Below are positions 14,896-17,003 of a DNA stretch of 17,003 bases, piece by piece. The notes beneath the pieces are model-generated. The model did not search any database. It was not told the DNA's origin and was given only the letters and a program-made list of their open reading frames with translations. A program made the translations under genes and the position numbers. The first letter of the stretch is position 1, and every line of letters begins with the position of its first letter. The stretch covers positions 1-17,003 of the forward strand of contig JAEMRJ010000020.1 of NCBI GenBank assembly GCA_016463365.1, written 5' to 3'. The DNA is from Thermoleophilaceae bacterium. GTDB lineage: Bacteria > Actinomycetota > Thermoleophilia > Solirubrobacterales > JACPNS01.

Positions 14896-14901
14896 AGGTT
14901 A
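14896..14901 (-). promoter_or_regulatory. Candidate -10 box for the XRE-ImmA-PIN genes
   Basis: TAACCT on the minus strand fits TAnnnT and ends five bases before the GTG at 14890, adjoining the inverted repeat. A bound repressor would cover both. No convincing -35 hexamer is seen at 16-18 bases. Confidence 0.3.
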
Positions 14902-14950
14902 GTTGGGCGCGCCGACGTCAGATCTTTCGAATCCTCACGACCTACGGTTT

Positions 14951-15622
14951 ATGCAAAACGACCTCCCCCGCCTCTACATAAACCAGATCCCAAGCCTCGA
15001 CTGGCTGATCGCGCTCGAGTTCGGTCGCGTCGACGAAGGTCAACCGGGCGACTGCTGGACCGGGGTGACCGAGGACTTCGGATACCTCTGCGACTCGCGG
15101 GACGGCAGGCCTGTCGGATTCAAAATTCTTGGCTATTCACGCTTCGACCTGGAATCCAAGGAAGCCGCGGCGATCTGGGAGCCACCACTGTTCGCGGCGC
15201 CGACGCTTGGACTTGCTCGCGCCTCAGCCGGAGAGATCGCCACCGTCGCCCGGGCGAAACTCGGCTCCGAGCCGACAATCAATCGTCTGTATTTCGACGA
15301 GGCGATCGACGCCGAATCCGAGGACGACGAGATCAGCAACTGGCGATACTGCCTTGCGACCGGCGATTGCATGGCGCACTATGGGCTGGGGATCGCGCTG
15401 CTCGAGGCCGACCGACCGGAAGAGGCTTACGACCACCTGCGGTTCTACGCGCAGATCGCTCCGGCCAGCGCCTGGGCGCATCACTGGCACGGGCGCGCGT
15501 CGATGGCGATCGGTGAGTTTGCCGAAGCGCGGGGCGCGCTGGAGCGGTCGCTTGAGTTTGAGAACGACGCCGAGCCGATGAACCACTCGCGGGTTCTGTT
15601 GGTGCGGCTCGAAGGGTCGTAG
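14951..15622 (+). CDS. TPR-containing protein of unknown function
   Basis: 223 residues from the ATG at 14951. The first about 60 residues form a beta-rich module ending GRPVGFKILGYSRFD, reminiscent of the small DUF2283 fold. The C-terminal half (about 135-215) is helical, with tetratricopeptide-like units: YGLGIALLEADRPEEAYDHL, then WHGRASMAIGEFAEARGALERSL. TPRs usually bind protein partners. A TTG at 14903 in the same frame would add 16 residues and has an AGG four bases upstream, so the start is uncertain. The gene is transcribed away from the XRE module across a short shared gap that holds the inverted repeat, so co-regulation is possible. The function is not assigned. Confidence 0.65.
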   Translation: MQNDLPRLYINQIPSLDWLIALEFGRVDEGQPGDCWTGVTEDFGYLCDSRDGRPVGFKILGYSRFDLESKEAAAIWEPPLFAAPTLGLARASAGEIATVARAKLGSEPTINRLYFDEAIDAESEDDEISNWRYCLATGDCMAHYGLGIALLEADRPEEAYDHLRFYAQIAPASAWAHHWHGRASMAIGEFAEARGALERSLEFENDAEPMNHSRVLLVRLEGS

Positions 15623-15680
15623 CGAGCAATTTGTCAGAAGTTGTCGCAGCTCGCAGCTGTACGCGATATCTGATGGTTGC

Positions 15681-15696
15681 GTAACACTACTGTAAC
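15681..15696 (+). promoter_or_regulatory. GTAAC direct repeat upstream of the ATPase gene
   Basis: GTAAC at 15681-15685 and again at 15692-15696, 11 bp apart, about one helical turn. They lie just upstream of the -10 box at 15711, near where a -35 box would be, and no good -35 is present. They could serve an activator or repressor. Weak on sequence alone. Confidence 0.3.
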
Positions 15697-15710
15697 TAAC
15701 TGCGAAACGC

Positions 15711-15716
15711 TATAGT
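15711..15716 (+). promoter_or_regulatory. -10 box for a probable leaderless ATPase transcript
   Basis: TATAGT, a close match to TATAAT, ends six bases before the ATG at 15723, so transcription should start at about 15722-15724. An AAGG directly abuts the ATG and is too close to serve as a normal Shine-Dalgarno, which fits a leaderless message. The 100-bp gap is visibly more AT-rich than its surroundings. Confidence 0.55.
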
Positions 15717-15722
15717 CTAAGG

Positions 15723-17003
15723 ATGGCAAGTGGTCCCTACCAACCAAGACTGATCGATTCCGAGTTGCGTGATCTCGCGGCCGAGCTACCCGCAATCGCA
15801 ATCGACGGAGCCAAAGGCGTGGGAAAGACGGCGACTGCCATGCAGTTCGCGAACACCATCCGAAACCTCGAACGACCCGGGGAGCGACTCGCCATCGAGG
15901 CCTCGCCGGCCTCCGCGCTTGACGGCAGTCCTCCCATCTTGATCGACGAATGGCAGCACGTGCCAGACGTATGGAACGAGGTCCGCAGGCACGTCGATTC
16001 AGGAGCGCAGGCGGGGCGCTACCTGCTGACAGGCTCGGCATCCCCGGAGACTGTGGCCACGCACAGCGGCGCAGGTCGAATCGTCTCCCTGCGAATGCGG
16101 CCAATGTCACTGGGCGAACGAGCCCCGGGCGTCGCCACGGTGAGCCTTCGGGATCTGCTCGGCGGCGGTGCAGGAACTATCGATGGGCGTACCGACTGGT
16201 CCGCCTCCGACTACGCGCAGGAGATTCTGCGTTCAGGCTTTCCTGGAATTCGCAGATACTCGGATCGCGCCCTGCGAGCCCAGCTTTCGGGCTATCTCGA
16301 GCGCATCGTCGATCGCGATTTCGCCCAGCTTGAGCATCGTCTGCGCAAACCGGAATCGCTGCGCCGCTGGATGACCGCCTACGCCGCCGCCAGCGCCACA
16401 ACAACCTCGTTCGACAAGATCAGAGCGGCCGCAGCCGACGAGTCCGGAAAAGTTCAGTCGGTCGCAGCGACACTGCCGTATCGCGACGTCCTCTCGCGCC
16501 TCTGGATACTCGATCCAGTCCCGTCGTGGAAACCGTGGGGAGCGTCGGTTCCGCGGCTCGGCAGCTCGGAGAAGCACCACTTGGTCGACCCGGCGCTCGC
16601 AGCCACGCTGCTTGGCGCAACGTCTTCAGTGCTCGTCTCGGGCAAGGAACGCACGCCACTTCCGGTGGGCGGAAGCACCTTGCTCGGGAGGCTTTTCGAA
16701 TCCCTTGTCACGCAGTCGATCCGTACGTACGCGCAGGCTACCGAAGCCAAGACTTTCCATCTGCGCACGCACTCGGGCGATCACGAAGTCGATTTGATCG
16801 TGGAGCGAACTGGCGGCGGGGCGTTGGGCGTGGAAGTGAAGCTCAAGCCGGGGATTGAGGACCAGGACGTGCGTGACCTGCTCTGGCTGCGCGAGCGTAT
16901 TGGCAACGAGTGGATCGGTGGAGTTGTGATCAGCGCCGGGCCAACGGCCTATTGCCGTAAAGATGGGATTGCGGTTGTGCCGGCGGTGCTGCTGGGGCCG
17001 TGG
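15723..17003 (+). CDS. AAA_14/DUF4143 ATPase with PD-(D/E)XK-like end, 3'-partial
   Basis: 427 codons are open from the ATG at 15723 to the window end with no stop. The N-terminal ATPase has Walker A GAKGVGKT (29-36), Walker B ILIDEWQHVPDVW (Asp75, Glu76) and a sensor-like YLLTGSASP, the pattern of the COG1373 AAA_14 family. The middle is the helical DUF4143 region. Near the C-terminus come EVDLIVE (Asp357) and GVEVKL (Glu371, Lys373), the D-x(n)-ExK layout of a PD-(D/E)XK nuclease-like domain. The catalytic role of these family members is poorly known. It may be complete or nearly so, since members are usually about 400-450 residues. It lies 100 bp after the TPR gene and probably has its own promoter. 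Confidence 0.85.
   Translation, partial: MASGPYQPRLIDSELRDLAAELPAIAIDGAKGVGKTATAMQFANTIRNLERPGERLAIEASPASALDGSPPILIDEWQHVPDVWNEVRRHVDSGAQAGRYLLTGSASPETVATHSGAGRIVSLRMRPMSLGERAPGVATVSLRDLLGGGAGTIDGRTDWSASDYAQEILRSGFPGIRRYSDRALRAQLSGYLERIVDRDFAQLEHRLRKPESLRRWMTAYAAASATTTSFDKIRAAAADESGKVQSVAATLPYRDVLSRLWILDPVPSWKPWGASVPRLGSSEKHHLVDPALAATLLGATSSVLVSGKERTPLPVGGSTLLGRLFESLVTQSIRTYAQATEAKTFHLRTHSGDHEVDLIVERTGGGALGVEVKLKPGIEDQDVRDLLWLRERIGNEWIGGVVISAGPTAYCRKDGIAVVPAVLLGPW

Noticed and set aside
14943..14948. TACGGT as the -10 box of the TPR gene
   Set aside because: Only two bases separate it from the ATG, so transcription would start inside the coding region.
1..17003. CRISPR array, insertion sequence or rRNA
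   Set aside because: No regularly spaced repeats, transposase motifs or rRNA sequence were seen on either strand.

Overview
The window is high-GC DNA (lines of the addB gene that I counted by hand are about 70% G+C). Its gene style is actinobacterial: GTG and TTG starts, overlapping stop/start codons, several genes without a Shine-Dalgarno sequence, and secreted GH64-like and GHSLGG-hydrolase proteins. A soil actinobacterium of the Thermoleophilia/Solirubrobacterales kind is my best guess, but no rRNA or marker protein settles this. It looks like a chromosomal segment with a strong accessory flavour.

Left part (1-4034). A secreted GH64/thaumatin-like beta-1,3-glucanase gene leaves the left edge and carries an apparent one-base frameshift near its end. 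Upstream of it, on the same strand, is an eight-helix membrane protein. A secreted serine hydrolase (lipase-like, GHSLGG) is transcribed divergently from these two.

Middle (4035-11728, all on the minus strand). The main pair is addB-addA, a heterodimeric helicase-nuclease for double-strand-break end processing, with start and stop codons overlapping (ATGA). A small lipoprotein gene overlaps the addB start by one base. Below addA lie a small zinc-ribbon protein and a HEPN-like protein of distinctly lower GC, then a fragment resembling the 3' half of a tRNA next to a perfect 10-bp inverted repeat. This end looks like an insertion or rearrangement boundary.

Right part (11789-17003). A sigma-70-family (ECF-like) factor is translationally coupled to an acidic 219-residue protein with no zinc anti-sigma signature. 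Both lie just upstream of the lipoprotein-addB-addA genes and may share their transcript. Next comes a compact XRE regulator - ImmA/IrrE protease - PIN nuclease module with an inverted repeat over the XRE start, which suggests a toxin-like nuclease under protease-controlled repression. Divergent from it is a TPR-containing protein of unknown function, followed by an AAA_14/DUF4143 ATPase that runs off the right edge and has a -10 box placed for a leaderless transcript.

The most interesting hypothesis is that the AddAB machine is embedded among HEPN, PIN/ImmA and DUF4143 genes and has its own sigma-factor pair. That could be a defence or DNA-damage island. This is inference from gene order only.
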